NCBI GenBank assembly: GCA_022828145.1
Contig: JAJEJA010000011.1
Location: 1-36,340 of the forward strand
DNA length: 36,340 nt
Origin: Candidatus Poribacteria bacterium
GTDB taxonomy: Bacteria; Poribacteria; WGA-4E; WGA-3G
Reading direction: 5' to 3'
Below are positions 8,927 to 17,450 of this stretch, in pieces. How positions within the stretch are numbered: position 1 is the first letter of the stretch; each line of letters opens with the position of its first letter. Below the pieces are notes generated by a model. That model was not told where the DNA came from and made no database searches. It was given only the letters and a program-made list of their open reading frames with translations. The position numbers and the translations under genes are program-made.

Positions 8927-9883
8927 TCAATTCCCTGGATATGCTCGGTTCTCCATTTCAGCGATGAACTTCTCTGATGCGATTGCTGCTGCTGCACCTG
9001 CGCCTGCAGCTGTAATCGCTTGACGGAAAACATGGTCATGCACATCACCCGCTGCGAAGACACCATCAATGTTAGTCCGTTGCATATCGTCAACTATGAT
9101 ATATCCTTGATCATCCATGTCAATCACATCGGTAAAGAGTTCCGTATTCGGAATATGTCCTATAAAGATAAACACACCGTCAATTGGGAATAGTTCAGTG
9201 TTACCGGTCTTAACATTTTTGAGTTTTGCACCTGTTACCTTATCCGCATCTCCAGAGATTTCTTCAACGATTGTATCCCATATAAACTTGATTTTATCGT
9301 TTTTGAAAGCGCGTTCCTGCATTATCTGACTTGCTCGGAGTTGGTCTCGTCGGTGAACGATGTATACCTCAGACGCATATTTCGTTAGGAAGATTCCCTC
9401 TTCAAGCGCGGCATCACCACCACCAACGACGATAAGCCGTTGGTCTTGAAAGAAAAAACCATCACAGGTAGCACAGTAAGAGACTCCGCGTCCACCATAA
9501 CCCTCTTCACCGGGTATGTTGAGTGTTCGTGGTGAAGCACCTGTGCAGATTATCACAGATTTGGCGTGATATTCCTTACCATAAGTTTTCACGACGAAGG
9601 GATGTGCTGCAAAATCAACTTCAGTTACTGTGTCAAATTTTACCTCAGTGCCAAATTTTTCGGCTTGTTCCTGCATGCCTTGGATAAAGACTGATGCCTC
9701 ATGCCCAAAAAAACCTGGATAATTCTCAAGGTCAAGGGTTAGGGATAGCTGACCCCCGAGTGCGTCCCCTGTAATAAGCACAGGTTCAAGCATTGCCCGC
9801 GATGTATAGACTCCGGCAGCAAAGCCAGCAGTCCCGCCTCCAATTATAACGATGTTTCGTTCTTCAGTGTTGTTTGTGTTCAT
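8927..9883 (-). CDS. trxB: Thioredoxin-disulfide reductase
   Basis: A 318-residue FAD/NADPH enzyme that reduces thioredoxin in the cytoplasm. The N-terminal FAD motif IVIIGGGTAG (11-20), the redox-active CATC at 137-140 followed by DGFFF, the NADPH motif VVGGGDAALEEG (152-163) and the C-terminal FAGDVHD and QAITAAGAGAAAA strings are all present, and the length matches the low-molecular-weight bacterial family. It begins 17 bp after the stop of the upstream methyltransferase and is followed after 1 bp by the sugar kinase. Nothing is missing from the active site. Thioredoxin itself is not in the window. Confidence 0.97.
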   Translation of the reverse strand: MNTNNTEERNIVIIGGGTAGFAAGVYTSRAMLEPVLITGDALGGQLSLTLDLENYPGFFGHEASVFIQGMQEQAEKFGTEVKFDTVTEVDFAAHPFVVKTYGKEYHAKSVIICTGASPRTLNIPGEEGYGGRGVSYCATCDGFFFQDQRLIVVGGGDAALEEGIFLTKYASEVYIVHRRDQLRASQIMQERAFKNDKIKFIWDTIVEEISGDADKVTGAKLKNVKTGNTELFPIDGVFIFIGHIPNTELFTDVIDMDDQGYIIVDDMQRTNIDGVFAAGDVHDHVFRQAITAAGAGAAAAIASEKFIAEMENRAYPGN

Positions 9884-9900
9884 AGTTTTGTATTCAACTT

Positions 9901-10746
9901 CTAAGTAAATCTCGGTATTCCATCAACAATGGGATACCGTTGTTTACATGCTATGCAGTGTATATTCTGTTCATTAAAGGTTACTTCACCTTTACATTTG
10001 GGACAAACGAGAATTTTATACAATGATTTGGCATTCAATGTTTTCGTGTGTTTTTTTTTGGTTCTTACTAAAAAAGACTTGATATAAGAAACGAAACTGC
10101 GCGGTACTATACTTTTCAGTGTGAGCAGTAACCTGTTCCGATTCTGCTTTGCGTTTTTTGATGTTAGAAGTTTTACAATAGTCTCTGGACACTTCAGGTC
10201 TAAAAAAGTACCTGGCAGCTGTGATTTATCCGCGTCTACTATCTGGTACTCAATTTTCCCATCCCATTCATATTGAACGAGGAAGAGATGATGGTGTAAG
10301 ATATGAAAACGTCGCCAGTGTGTATCTGTTTCTGCTAATGTATGGAATAGCAATCCAAATTCTGCGCGTTTATCGTTCTTTTTTAGTACCAAACGTCCAT
10401 CAATTAAATTGACGATCCAGTTGTGATATTGCCAACCGTAAATCCGTTCACCGACCTCTGAAGGTGTTTCAATATAACCGCGTTGTGCTACACGCATCAA
10501 TTCGGAGATAAGCAGTTCTGGGTCTTCAACGTGTTCCAATACGTGAGAACAGATTACATAGTCAAATGCGTTTTCAGCAAAAGGCAGATATTGTCCATCA
10601 GCTTCTACGATAGGACGGTCTATAACTAACTTCCCACCCCGTTCTTCGTCATCATCAATGAACTTATCACATAAGACATCCGATCTTGTTTTTGGATTGT
10701 GGCCGCTCCCGATCTCTAAAACAAAGTCGTTTGGACGAATGTTCAT
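9901..10746 (-). CDS. Class I SAM methyltransferase with C-terminal Trm112-like zinc ribbon
   Basis: A 281-residue type-11 methyltransferase. The SAM motif is FVLEIGSGHNP (8-18), the second acidic strand VIDRPIVEADGQYLPF and the catalytic-strand string FDYVICSHVLEHVEDP are clear. The last ~40 residues form a separate Trm112/UPF0434-like zinc ribbon: LVCPKCKGEV, then CIACKQRYPIVDGIPRF, with two Cys pairs. Such ribbons occur in activator subunits and at the ends of some sugar or lipid methyltransferases. Its start codon overlaps the stop of the upstream methyltransferase by 4 nt (10743-10746), so the two are translationally coupled and may modify the same compound. The substrate is unknown; cell-surface glycan or secondary-metabolite methylation is possible given the nearby glycosyltransferase. 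Confidence 0.85.
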   Translation of the reverse strand: MNIRPNDFVLEIGSGHNPKTRSDVLCDKFIDDDEERGGKLVIDRPIVEADGQYLPFAENAFDYVICSHVLEHVEDPELLISELMRVAQRGYIETPSEVGERIYGWQYHNWIVNLIDGRLVLKKNDKRAEFGLLFHTLAETDTHWRRFHILHHHLFLVQYEWDGKIEYQIVDADKSQLPGTFLDLKCPETIVKLLTSKNAKQNRNRLLLTLKSIVPRSFVSYIKSFLVRTKKKHTKTLNAKSLYKILVCPKCKGEVTFNEQNIHCIACKQRYPIVDGIPRFT

Positions 10747-11609
10747 TTTTGTACAACCATCGTGATGTAAGGGCTGAGATAGGGAAACAGGTTTGCTACT
10801 ATTCTACCTTTTATGCCGAAACCGAATGCCTTTTTGACGATACGGAATCCATTCTGTTTGAAGAACTGAGCAAGATCAATCGGATTAGCCAAATATGCAC
10901 TGTCCGCATCCCCACCGATAGCATTATCTTGTAAATCTGGATTGCGATAGATAAAGTTAATAGACTGTTTGGACTGTTTTTTTGAGAAGAATCTTTTTCT
11001 CAAATATAGGTTGCAGTTCCGATTAAACTGTTGCCATGCTTGCTGTTTTGTTTCCCCCCAAACAGGTCTTCCAGGTTTACCACACATAAGACGCGTCCAA
11101 TCCAATAGTGATGTGAATGGTGAACAGAGGTTCGGTCCCGATAGCAGAACTCTACCATCCTGTCGCACTACACGTACCATCTCCTTCAATGCTGTTGCTA
11201 CGTCTGGCAAGTGTTCTATCAATTCATTTGAACAGATAACATCATAAGATTCGTCCTCAAAAGGCAATTCTAAAACATCACAGACTTGATATCGTAGTTT
11301 TGGTCCGTCGTGTAAACTTTCCCAATTCCGTGCATCTTGAAGAAATAGCGGTGAAATATCAGTCCCGACAACATCAAAGTTTGCTTGGTGTAATAGTCGA
11401 GAAGATATGCCGTTTCCACAGCCGAGGTCCAAGATTTTAGCATCTTTTGGCGCAAAACGGATTACGAAATCCACATAATGGCGGAGATAATTCTCATCAT
11501 GTGCATCTAATAGATGTTTATATGCCTGTGATGTTTCGTAGAACTTTTGCATTCGCTGCCGTAGCTGTAGCGAAGTTTCAGATGCCGACGTTTCAAGCAT
11601 TTTTTCCAA
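10743..11609 (-). CDS. Class I SAM methyltransferase
   Basis: A 288-residue methyltransferase of the type-11 group. The SAM-binding GxGxG motif appears in ILDLGCGNGISSRLL (about 58-72), followed by VVGTDISPLFL, the CDVLELPFEDESYDVICSNELIEHLPD segment and a C-terminal extension of about 110 residues rich in basic and aromatic residues that probably binds substrate. It is the first gene of the long minus-strand run: a promoter with a perfect TATAAT lies at 11630-11658, and the next gene overlaps by 4 nt. The start ATG at 11609 follows AGAGTTGGAAAAA, a weak ribosome site. The substrate is unknown; pairing with the downstream Trm112-ribbon methyltransferase suggests a joint pathway. Confidence 0.85.
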   Translation of the reverse strand: MEKMLETSASETSLQLRQRMQKFYETSQAYKHLLDAHDENYLRHYVDFVIRFAPKDAKILDLGCGNGISSRLLHQANFDVVGTDISPLFLQDARNWESLHDGPKLRYQVCDVLELPFEDESYDVICSNELIEHLPDVATALKEMVRVVRQDGRVLLSGPNLCSPFTSLLDWTRLMCGKPGRPVWGETKQQAWQQFNRNCNLYLRKRFFSKKQSKQSINFIYRNPDLQDNAIGGDADSAYLANPIDLAQFFKQNGFRIVKKAFGFGIKGRIVANLFPYLSPYITMVVQK

Positions 11610-11629
11610 CTCTCAAAAGACTGTAGTAT

Positions 11630-11658
11630 ATTATATCTGTTTGCTTGTAGGTTTACAA
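11630..11658 (-). promoter_or_regulatory. Promoter of the minus-strand methyltransferase-trxB-moaC-moxR run
   Basis: Read on the minus strand: TTGTAA (11658-11653), a 17-nt spacer, then a perfect TATAAT (11635-11630), about 20 nt before the ATG at 11609. Gene spacing downstream (4-nt overlap, then gaps of 17, 1, 3, 45, 38, 71 and 26 bp) fits one long transcript to 1258, though internal promoters are possible. Confidence 0.6.
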
Positions 11659-11696
11659 GGAAAAGTATAGATCAATAGACTATGTTGTTGTTAAGG

Positions 11697-12122
11697 TTAT
11701 TTTCGCAGCGTGTTCCAGGGAGCTTCTTCATAGACATCAACGAGTTGATACCCTTCATCACCTTTGCTAGGACTGAGTGTCACGAACAGTTTTGCCGGTT
11801 CTGATGAGACGTTAAAAGATGCATGGACAACATCTGCTGCGATGAAGACAGAGTCTCCAGCATTGAGTGTCTGCTTTTTGTCTTCAAGCCACTGTTCTAC
11901 GCTCCCTTCAATAACGTAGATGACTTCTTCCTGTTCAGGGTGTTTATGAAAATCGTGTCCGTATCCTGGGGAAAGACTGACTTCCATTGCGACTATATCT
12001 TTCCCACCTGTCGTTTCTGGACGACTCAGCCATCCGATAACACCCCAGTCCAGGTGGTCTCGTTCTACTTCCTGAGATTGTATGAATTTTCCTTTCACGT
12101 TGCTATATACACTCCTTATCAT
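11697..12122 (-). CDS. Cupin-domain protein
   Basis: A 141-residue single-domain cupin. Motif 1 is GYGHDFHKHPEQEEVIYVIEG, giving a His-X3-His-X-His/Glu metal site, and motif 2 is NAGDSVFIAADVVHASFN with the last His. Such proteins bind a divalent metal and act as dioxygenases, isomerases or small-molecule binders; the specific role is not visible. The start is uncertain: the ATG at 12122 lacks a ribosome site, while AAGGAG occurs just inside the ORF and could serve a GTG start at 12098. It lies between the operon starting at 11609 and the LamG array, with a perfect hairpin (12138-12165) separating it from the LamG gene upstream. Confidence 0.82.
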   Translation of the reverse strand: MIRSVYSNVKGKFIQSQEVERDHLDWGVIGWLSRPETTGGKDIVAMEVSLSPGYGHDFHKHPEQEEVIYVIEGSVEQWLEDKKQTLNAGDSVFIAADVVHASFNVSSEPAKLFVTLSPSKGDEGYQLVDVYEEAPWNTLRK

Positions 12123-12137
12123 GAAATATTAAATATG

Positions 12138-12165
12138 GCAGGTGAGCGTGTTATTGCTCACCTGC
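12138..12165. terminator. Perfect hairpin after the LamG array
   Basis: GCAGGTGAGC (12138-12147) pairs perfectly with GCTCACCTGC (12156-12165) across an 8-nt loop, about 45 bp beyond the stop of the minus-strand LamG gene. On that strand the hairpin is followed by an AT-rich stretch but not a strict T run, so it may be a weak terminator or a processing site rather than a classic intrinsic terminator. Confidence 0.5.
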
Positions 12166-12209
12166 AAGAAGAAGTACGTTGCAAATGTAATCTGTTATTT
12201 ACTTGCCCG

Positions 12210-12998
12210 TTACTTACTTGACTTTATTGTACCCCATGTGGTTGATAGTTTTTGACGTGGATCAACAGCTGTTGCCGATTGATAACCGGTTTCCATTTCA
12301 GCAAGGATTTCATCTTCACTGAGTGCCCGGTTCCATATACGCACTTCGTCAATTAGACCGAGGAAACGACGGTTTGCGCCTTCCCCAGTAGTGCCGACAT
12401 AGACAACAGAAGTATCAGCCGTCCCGGGTAATGCATTCATACCACCAAATTCACCGACAGGTTCACCGTTCAGCCAGTATCTATGTGTTCCACTATCAAC
12501 CTGACCGACAACGTGTTGCCATTCGTTGAGAGCGATTTTTCCTGTGCATACACTACCGCTTCCACCTGCACTAAGGTGTAAGCATTCACTTGGTGATTCA
12601 GTGTAGAAACTGTAAGAACGGGGATTATTTCCTTTTGCGAGGATACCTTGCCAACGTTGTTCATTAGGTCCCATGTGTCGTTCTGCATTTATCCATGCCA
12701 TCACCGTTACACTTTCTGTAACAGTCAGGATGTCGTCGTGTGGAACTTCGATCCAATCACTTTCGCCATTAAATTTTAGTGCATTTCCGAACTTACCATC
12801 TACCAACTCAGGTGCCCCAAGAATATTCCCATTATTGCCATATTGTGAATGGTCAATCGTCATATCTCCATCTAACTCATCAAATGAGAAATAGAGGACA
12901 AGCGATTTATCTGCTGATACCTCAGCGTTAGCGAATGGTGTTATGCCAAATGTTATGAACAATGGCATTAGGATTAACACTATAAAAATATACCTCAT
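12210..12998 (-). CDS. Secreted LamG-domain protein, paralogue 1
   Basis: A 262-residue exported protein with a signal peptide (about 1-25, ending NANA-like) and one LamG/concanavalin A-like beta-sandwich (about 30-235). Typical strings are LVLYFSFDELDGD, VTVMAWINAERH, YSFYTESPSECLHLSAGGSGSVCTG, HRYWLNGEPVGE and GLIDEVRIWNRALSEDEI. Such domains bind carbohydrates or proteins outside the cell. The C-terminus VDPRQKLSTTWGTIKSSK is shared with the three tandem paralogues upstream. There is no visible catalytic motif. The upstream region has GGAGGAAAATAAAT before the ATG and is nearly the same as that of paralogue 2. This is the last gene of the array and has diverged from paralogue 2 mainly near the C-terminus (EMETGYQSATA in place of QMDKGHFELFP). 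Confidence 0.88.
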   Translation of the reverse strand: MRYIFIVLILMPLFITFGITPFANAEVSADKSLVLYFSFDELDGDMTIDHSQYGNNGNILGAPELVDGKFGNALKFNGESDWIEVPHDDILTVTESVTVMAWINAERHMGPNEQRWQGILAKGNNPRSYSFYTESPSECLHLSAGGSGSVCTGKIALNEWQHVVGQVDSGTHRYWLNGEPVGEFGGMNALPGTADTSVVYVGTTGEGANRRFLGLIDEVRIWNRALSEDEILAEMETGYQSATAVDPRQKLSTTWGTIKSSK

Positions 12999-13104
12999 AA
13001 TTTATTTTCCTCCAATCATACCGTCTTTGCCATACCAACTATGGCATGCCAAAGTGATACTATTGATTATTAATAGCGATAGATATAAACCTACCGATTT
13101 AGAC
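12999..13104 (-). repeat. Duplicated upstream region of LamG paralogue 1
   Basis: These 106 bp closely match 13891-13998. Shared strings include the ribosome-site stretch (TTTATTTTCCTCCAATCATA on the plus strand), TGCCAAAGTGATACTATTGA, AGCGATAGATATAAA and the CCTATCGTTTTTTAG tail that encodes the C-terminal stop of the next gene. The gene and its leader were therefore duplicated together. Confidence 0.85.
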
Positions 13105-13890
13105 CTATCGTTTTTTAGTTTTTATAATACCCCACGTTGTTGCTAATTTTTGACGTGGGTCAACAGGAAAGAGTTCAAAGTGCCCCTTATCCATCTGATC
13201 AACAATTTCATCTTCTGAGAGTGCCCGGTTCCAAATTCTGACTTCGTCAATTAGACCGAGGAATTCACGATTTCCTTCATGTGTTTTTCCCACTAAAACA
13301 TTTGAAGTATCCGCGTTACCTGGGGGCGGGTTCATTCCAGCGAATTCACCAACATTTTCACCATTTATCCAATACCGGTGAGTTCCATTGTCTACCTGTG
13401 CAGCGACATGTTGCCACTCATTCAACGCAATTTTCCCGGTACAGACGCTTCCGCTTCCCCCAACGCTTAGGTGCATACATTCGCTTGGAGATTCAGTGTA
13501 GAAACTATAAGAACGGGGACTATTACCTTTCGCTACAATCCCTTGCCAACGTTGGTTGTTAGGTCCCATATGTCTTTCTGTATTAATCCAAGCCATGACA
13601 GTTACATCTTTATTAACAGTGAGGATGTCGTCATGTGGTACTTCAACCCAGTCGGTTGAACCGTTAAGTTTGAGTGCTTTACCAAATTTACCATTAGCAA
13701 GTTCGGCGTCACCAACTAATTCACCATTGTTTCCATACTTTGAATGGTCAATCGCTTGATCTCCATCAAGTGAATCAAACGAAAAATAGAGGATCATTGA
13801 CTCCTCTGGTTCAGTTGCCGCCTGCGCGAAAGATGCTACAAACGTTATGAACAATGACGTTAGGATTAACACTATAAAAATATACCTCAT
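13105..13890 (-). CDS. Secreted LamG-domain protein, paralogue 2
   Basis: A 261-residue exported LamG protein with a signal peptide (MRYIFIVLILTSLFITFVASFAQA) whose first ten residues are the same as in paralogue 1. The LamG domain spans about 30-232, with MILYFSFDSLDGDQAIDHSKY, VTVMAWINTERH, CMHLSVGGSGSVCTG and GLIDEVRIWNRALSEDEI. The two Cys around the SGGSGS loop may form a disulfide. The C-terminal stretch from RIWNRALSEDEI through FELFPVDPRQKL to WG and KTKKR is nearly the same as in paralogue 3, while the N-terminus is closer to paralogue 1. That mosaic suggests gene conversion among array members. The start is supported by GGAGG 10 nt upstream. Confidence 0.88.
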   Translation of the reverse strand: MRYIFIVLILTSLFITFVASFAQAATEPEESMILYFSFDSLDGDQAIDHSKYGNNGELVGDAELANGKFGKALKLNGSTDWVEVPHDDILTVNKDVTVMAWINTERHMGPNNQRWQGIVAKGNSPRSYSFYTESPSECMHLSVGGSGSVCTGKIALNEWQHVAAQVDNGTHRYWINGENVGEFAGMNPPPGNADTSNVLVGKTHEGNREFLGLIDEVRIWNRALSEDEIVDQMDKGHFELFPVDPRQKLATTWGIIKTKKR

Positions 13891-13998
13891 AATTTATTTT
13901 CCTCCAATCATACCATCTTTGCCATACTAACAATGGAATGCCAAAGTGATACTATTGATTATTTAATAGCGATAGATATAAATCTACCAATATTAGAC
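13891..13998 (-). repeat. Duplicated upstream region of LamG paralogue 2
   Basis: The partner of the 12999-13104 repeat. It holds the ribosome-binding site of paralogue 2 and joins the 3' end of paralogue 3. No clear promoter with good -35 and -10 spacing was found, so readthrough from paralogue 3 or 4 is possible. Confidence 0.8.
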
Positions 13999-14790
13999 CT
14001 ATCGTTTTTTAGTTTTTATCGTACCCCACGTGGTTGTTAGCTTTTGACGTGGGTCAACAGGAAAGAGCTCGAAATGTCCCTTATCCATCTGATCAGCAAT
14101 TTCATCTTCTGAGAGTGCCCGGTTCCAAATTCTGACTTCGTCAATCATACCGAGTAACCTTCTGCCTGCTCCTTCCGCTGTTGTTCCTATGAATACATTA
14201 GATGTATCAGCTGCACCAGGAAGATTTGTTTTGCCTCCACTCTCACTAACATTTTCACCATTAATAAAATATCGGTGGACACCATCCTCTTGTTGTGCAG
14301 CAACATGAACCCACTCGTTTAAAGGGATTGGCGTGTTACATGTACTGCCTGAGAAACCCCCTGAAGGGCCAACGGAGAAGTGTAAACACTGCGTTGGTAA
14401 ATGTGTATAGAAACTGTAAGAACGTTGACTATTTCCTTTGGCAACGATTCCTTGCCAATTTACACCACCAGGACCGGAATGTCTTTCAACATTTATCCAA
14501 GCCATGACGGTGACATCCTTGTCAACTGTGAGTGATTCGTGATGTGGGATTTCAACCCAATCGGATTCTCCATCAAATTGCAGTGCTTTGCCGTGTTTGC
14601 CATTAACATGATCTGGATCTCCCATCAAATCACCCGTGTTTCCGTATCTTGAATGGTCAATTGTTTGATCTCCATCAAGGGAATCAAAAGAGACATAAAG
14701 GATCATTGATTCCTCTGGTTCCGTTACCGCCTGAGCAAAACAGGCTCCAAGCGTTAAAAGTATTGTTGCTAATATTATATGTTGTTTCAT
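13999..14790 (-). CDS. Secreted LamG-domain protein, paralogue 3
   Basis: A 263-residue exported LamG protein. The signal peptide is MKQHIILATILLTLGACFAQA; the Cys near its end could allow lipoprotein processing, but GACF is not a strong lipobox. The LamG domain (about 27-235) contains MILYVSFDSLDGDQTIDHSRY, VTVMAWINVERH, CLHFSVGPSGGFSGSTC, HRYFINGENV and GMIDEVRIWNRALSEDEI. It ends VDPRQKLTTTWGTIKTKKR like its neighbours. Its N-terminus differs from paralogues 1 and 2, while its 3' end and the following spacer match paralogue 2. A GGGGGAAGAAGT stretch precedes the ATG. Likely an extracellular carbohydrate- or protein-binding protein without a catalytic domain. Confidence 0.88.
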   Translation of the reverse strand: MKQHIILATILLTLGACFAQAVTEPEESMILYVSFDSLDGDQTIDHSRYGNTGDLMGDPDHVNGKHGKALQFDGESDWVEIPHHESLTVDKDVTVMAWINVERHSGPGGVNWQGIVAKGNSQRSYSFYTHLPTQCLHFSVGPSGGFSGSTCNTPIPLNEWVHVAAQQEDGVHRYFINGENVSESGGKTNLPGAADTSNVFIGTTAEGAGRRLLGMIDEVRIWNRALSEDEIADQMDKGHFELFPVDPRQKLTTTWGTIKTKKR

Positions 14791-14896
14791 ACTTCTTCCC
14801 CCAATAATTTGGTATTAATTTCTCTGCATGTTTATACAAATAGCATTGCTAAAATACAGGAATCTATGTATTGACGAATTGATTTACTCGTCAGTA

Positions 14897-15682
14897 TTAT
14901 CTGAATTTAGACTTTAGGCTACCCCATGTGGTAGATAATTTCTGGTCTGGATCAACAGCGAAAATCTCAAAGTGTCCTTTATTCATCTGTTGATTAACCT
15001 CTTCTTCCGAGAGTGCTCGGTTCCAGATACGGACTTCATCAATCATTCCAAGGAAATATCGGATATTCCCTCCGCCTGCTGTGCCTATGACAACTGGATT
15101 GGTATCCTCTAACCCAGGCGGGTTCGGTTTGTTGCCGATTTCTCCAACCTTCTGTCCGTTTAACCAATAACGGTGCGTGCCATCATTAAACTGTGCAGCA
15201 ACATGTTGCCATGCGTTTAGCGCAACTTCACCATTGCAAACACTGCCGCCACCAGCTGGTGGACCTACACTTAGATGTAGACATTTACTGTTTGACTCTG
15301 TCCAGAGACTATAGGAACGAGGATTGTTTCCTTTTGCCATGATACCTTGCCATCTGGCATTATCAGGACCTTCATGCCTAACTGCATGAATCCAAGCCAT
15401 GATGGTGAAATCCTCATCCACCGTGAGGGATTCATGGTGTGGTATTTCCACATAAGTATCCTGACCGTTGAATTTGAGAGCTTTGCCAAATTTACCATCA
15501 ACGTGTTCTGGGTCTCCCTTCAATTCGCCATGATTTTCATATTTTGAATGGTCGTTCATCTGTTCTCCATTGACCGTATCAAAAGACATGTAAAGGATGA
15601 GTGTATCCTCTGGTTCATTTGCTGCAAATGCGACAGGTAACCCAAACATGATAAGGACACATATCATAGAAAAATGTTTCAT
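14897..15682 (-). CDS. Secreted LamG-domain protein, paralogue 4
   Basis: A 261-residue exported LamG protein and the most diverged of the four. The signal peptide is MKHFSMICVLIMFGLPVAFA. The domain (about 25-232) holds LILYMSFDTVNGEQMNDHSKY, FTIMAWIHAVRH, CLHLSVGPPAGGGSVCNG, HRYWLNGQKVGE and GMIDEVRIWNRALSEEEV. The C-terminus VDPDQKLSTTWGSLKSKFR keeps the array's common ending. It begins 14 bp after the stop of the FG-GAP/ASPIC gene, so it is probably cotranscribed with the tatA-CMD-TPR-ASPIC run. No strong ribosome site is visible. It may be the oldest copy, from which the others arose, though that is inference. Confidence 0.88.
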   Translation of the reverse strand: MKHFSMICVLIMFGLPVAFAANEPEDTLILYMSFDTVNGEQMNDHSKYENHGELKGDPEHVDGKFGKALKFNGQDTYVEIPHHESLTVDEDFTIMAWIHAVRHEGPDNARWQGIMAKGNNPRSYSLWTESNSKCLHLSVGPPAGGGSVCNGEVALNAWQHVAAQFNDGTHRYWLNGQKVGEIGNKPNPPGLEDTNPVVIGTAGGGNIRYFLGMIDEVRIWNRALSEEEVNQQMNKGHFEIFAVDPDQKLSTTWGSLKSKFR

Positions 15683-15696
15683 ATTTTCAGGTTATG

Positions 15697-17427
15697 TTAT
15701 TTTAAAGTCAATTCGTCTATTGTAACGATCTTTTCACCCTCCACGGCTAATAATCTCTGATTCACAGAAAGATTTACGGATTTGTCTATTTGACCTGATG
15801 TCCACTGTATCTCAAGTAGATCTATCTGTTCTGCCTTTCCAACACCGAAATGAGCCCGTAGATCGTGAAATGAGAGATAACTCCCTCCACTCTGAACTTC
15901 GCGAAATTGCAAGAGATTGCCGGTAACAACCTTTATTTTTGTGCCAATACCGGAACGGTTACTCTTTTTTCCGATGACCTGTATCTGTATCCAATTATTT
16001 CTATTTCCAACAACGTTCTCTAACAGATCTGGACGTTGATTGCAGTTCGTAACAAGGATATCAATGTCGCCATCATTGTCATAATCACCGAAAGCAGCCC
16101 CACGACTAACCTTCTTCAAACTTAAGCCGTCTGCATCCGAGATTACATTGGCATAAGTTCCATCACCTAAATTCCGAAACAGGAGGTTTCTTTGCGGATA
16201 ACTGACATGCTTTTCAAGCATCGCTATGTTATCCATCAGATGTCCATTAGCAACAAAGATGTCTTGGTAACCGTCATTGTCGTAATCAAAAAACTTGATA
16301 CCCCAACCGAGATATCCGTGTGTCATCTCTGCTATTCCTGATGCAATGGTATTGTCAACAAAAAAATCCTTATCGTGATTTTGGTAAACCGTGTTCGTTT
16401 CAGTCTGGTAGTTACTGACAGTTAGGTCAAGTTGTGCATCGTTATTATAGTCACCGAAATCGGTTCCCATACCTGCTTCTTCTTTTCCCATATCATTATA
16501 GCAAACTCCCGAAATTAATGCAATCTCTAAAAAACTTTTTTTTGCATCGTTCTGAAACAGAAAATTTGGGTCTTGATCGTTCGCGACATATAAATCTATA
16601 TCACCGTCTCCATCGTAATCCCCGAATGTTACACCTAATCCGTGCATTGGCATCAAGTCTGAAGGACGATACAATTCTGAAACGTCGGTAAACGTACCGT
16701 CACCACTGTTCTTAAAAAACGTATCATGCACTGCGGGGTATGCGTGAGGTCCACAATAGATATGAACGCCGCGTTCTTCACACTTTATATCTTTTTTCGG
16801 ATCGTAATCTGCATAGTTCGCTACATAGATGTCTAAGAAACCGTCGTTATCAACATCAGCAAAAGCAGCACTGGTACCCCATTTCTGATTACCAACTTTT
16901 GCTTTTTTCGTTACATCTGTAAAAGTACCATCTCCATTATTCTGATAGAGTTGGTCTTCACCGAAATTGGTAACATATAGATCGATGTCTCCGTCGTTAT
17001 CATAGTCACCGACTGCTGCACCTGTACCATATTCGGTGCTACCTACACCTGCAATTTCCGTCACATCAGTAAAAGTGCTGTCTCCGTTATTCCGGTATAG
17101 GACGTTATGCGGAGTAATTTCATTCTGATTGTCGGTTTGAATTGCACCGTTGACAAGGTATATATCAAGGTCTCCATCGCCGTCATAATCAAAGAACCCC
17201 CCACCAGAGCCGAGGAATTCATTGAACAGTCTTAGGCCGCTGCGTCCATCCGTATGTTCAAATGTAATCCCTGCCGATTCAGTAGCATCAATAAATAGTT
17301 GTTCTGCAAAAACGACATTGCTGCATTGACAGTATAGAATACTAACTATAATGAGTGGATAGAAAAACAAACGTTGAAGGCTGTCAGTGTTGATCTTTTG
17401 CATAAAAGGTAATGTCAGATAAAGCAT
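15697..17427 (-). CDS. Secreted FG-GAP/VCBS repeat protein with ASPIC/UnbV domain (CRTAC1-like)
   Basis: A 576-residue exported protein. A hydrophobic signal peptide lies in about 10-42; starts at 17427 or at the second Met (17403) are both possible, neither with a clear ribosome site. The body is a beta-propeller of FG-GAP/VCBS repeats with seven calcium-type loops such as DYDGDGDLDIY, DYDNDGDIDLY, DVDNDGFLDIY and DYDNDGDIDIL. The C-terminal ~100 residues match the ASPIC/UnbV domain (SGIGTKIKV, REVQSGGSYLSFHDLRAHFGVG, LLEIQWTSG). In bacteria this pairing is common in surface proteins, often with TPR partners, and a TPR gene is directly upstream here (23-bp gap). The biochemical role is not established; calcium-dependent adhesion or binding is likely. 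Confidence 0.92.
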   Translation of the reverse strand: MLYLTLPFMQKINTDSLQRLFFYPLIIVSILYCQCSNVVFAEQLFIDATESAGITFEHTDGRSGLRLFNEFLGSGGGFFDYDGDGDLDIYLVNGAIQTDNQNEITPHNVLYRNNGDSTFTDVTEIAGVGSTEYGTGAAVGDYDNDGDIDLYVTNFGEDQLYQNNGDGTFTDVTKKAKVGNQKWGTSAAFADVDNDGFLDIYVANYADYDPKKDIKCEERGVHIYCGPHAYPAVHDTFFKNSGDGTFTDVSELYRPSDLMPMHGLGVTFGDYDGDGDIDLYVANDQDPNFLFQNDAKKSFLEIALISGVCYNDMGKEEAGMGTDFGDYNNDAQLDLTVSNYQTETNTVYQNHDKDFFVDNTIASGIAEMTHGYLGWGIKFFDYDNDGYQDIFVANGHLMDNIAMLEKHVSYPQRNLLFRNLGDGTYANVISDADGLSLKKVSRGAAFGDYDNDGDIDILVTNCNQRPDLLENVVGNRNNWIQIQVIGKKSNRSGIGTKIKVVTGNLLQFREVQSGGSYLSFHDLRAHFGVGKAEQIDLLEIQWTSGQIDKSVNLSVNQRLLAVEGEKIVTIDELTLK

Positions 17428-17450
17428 TTACCGTTTCGTCTATTTTCCCT

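Noticed and set aside
8926..9093. N-terminal extension of the FGGY kinase
   Set aside because: It is Gln/Ser-rich, overlaps trxB in another frame and lacks family similarity; the ATG at 8925 fits the kinase start.
14872..14893. TGACGA/TCGTCA hairpin after LamG paralogue 4 as a terminator
   Set aside because: The stem is only 6 bp and no T run follows on the minus strand.
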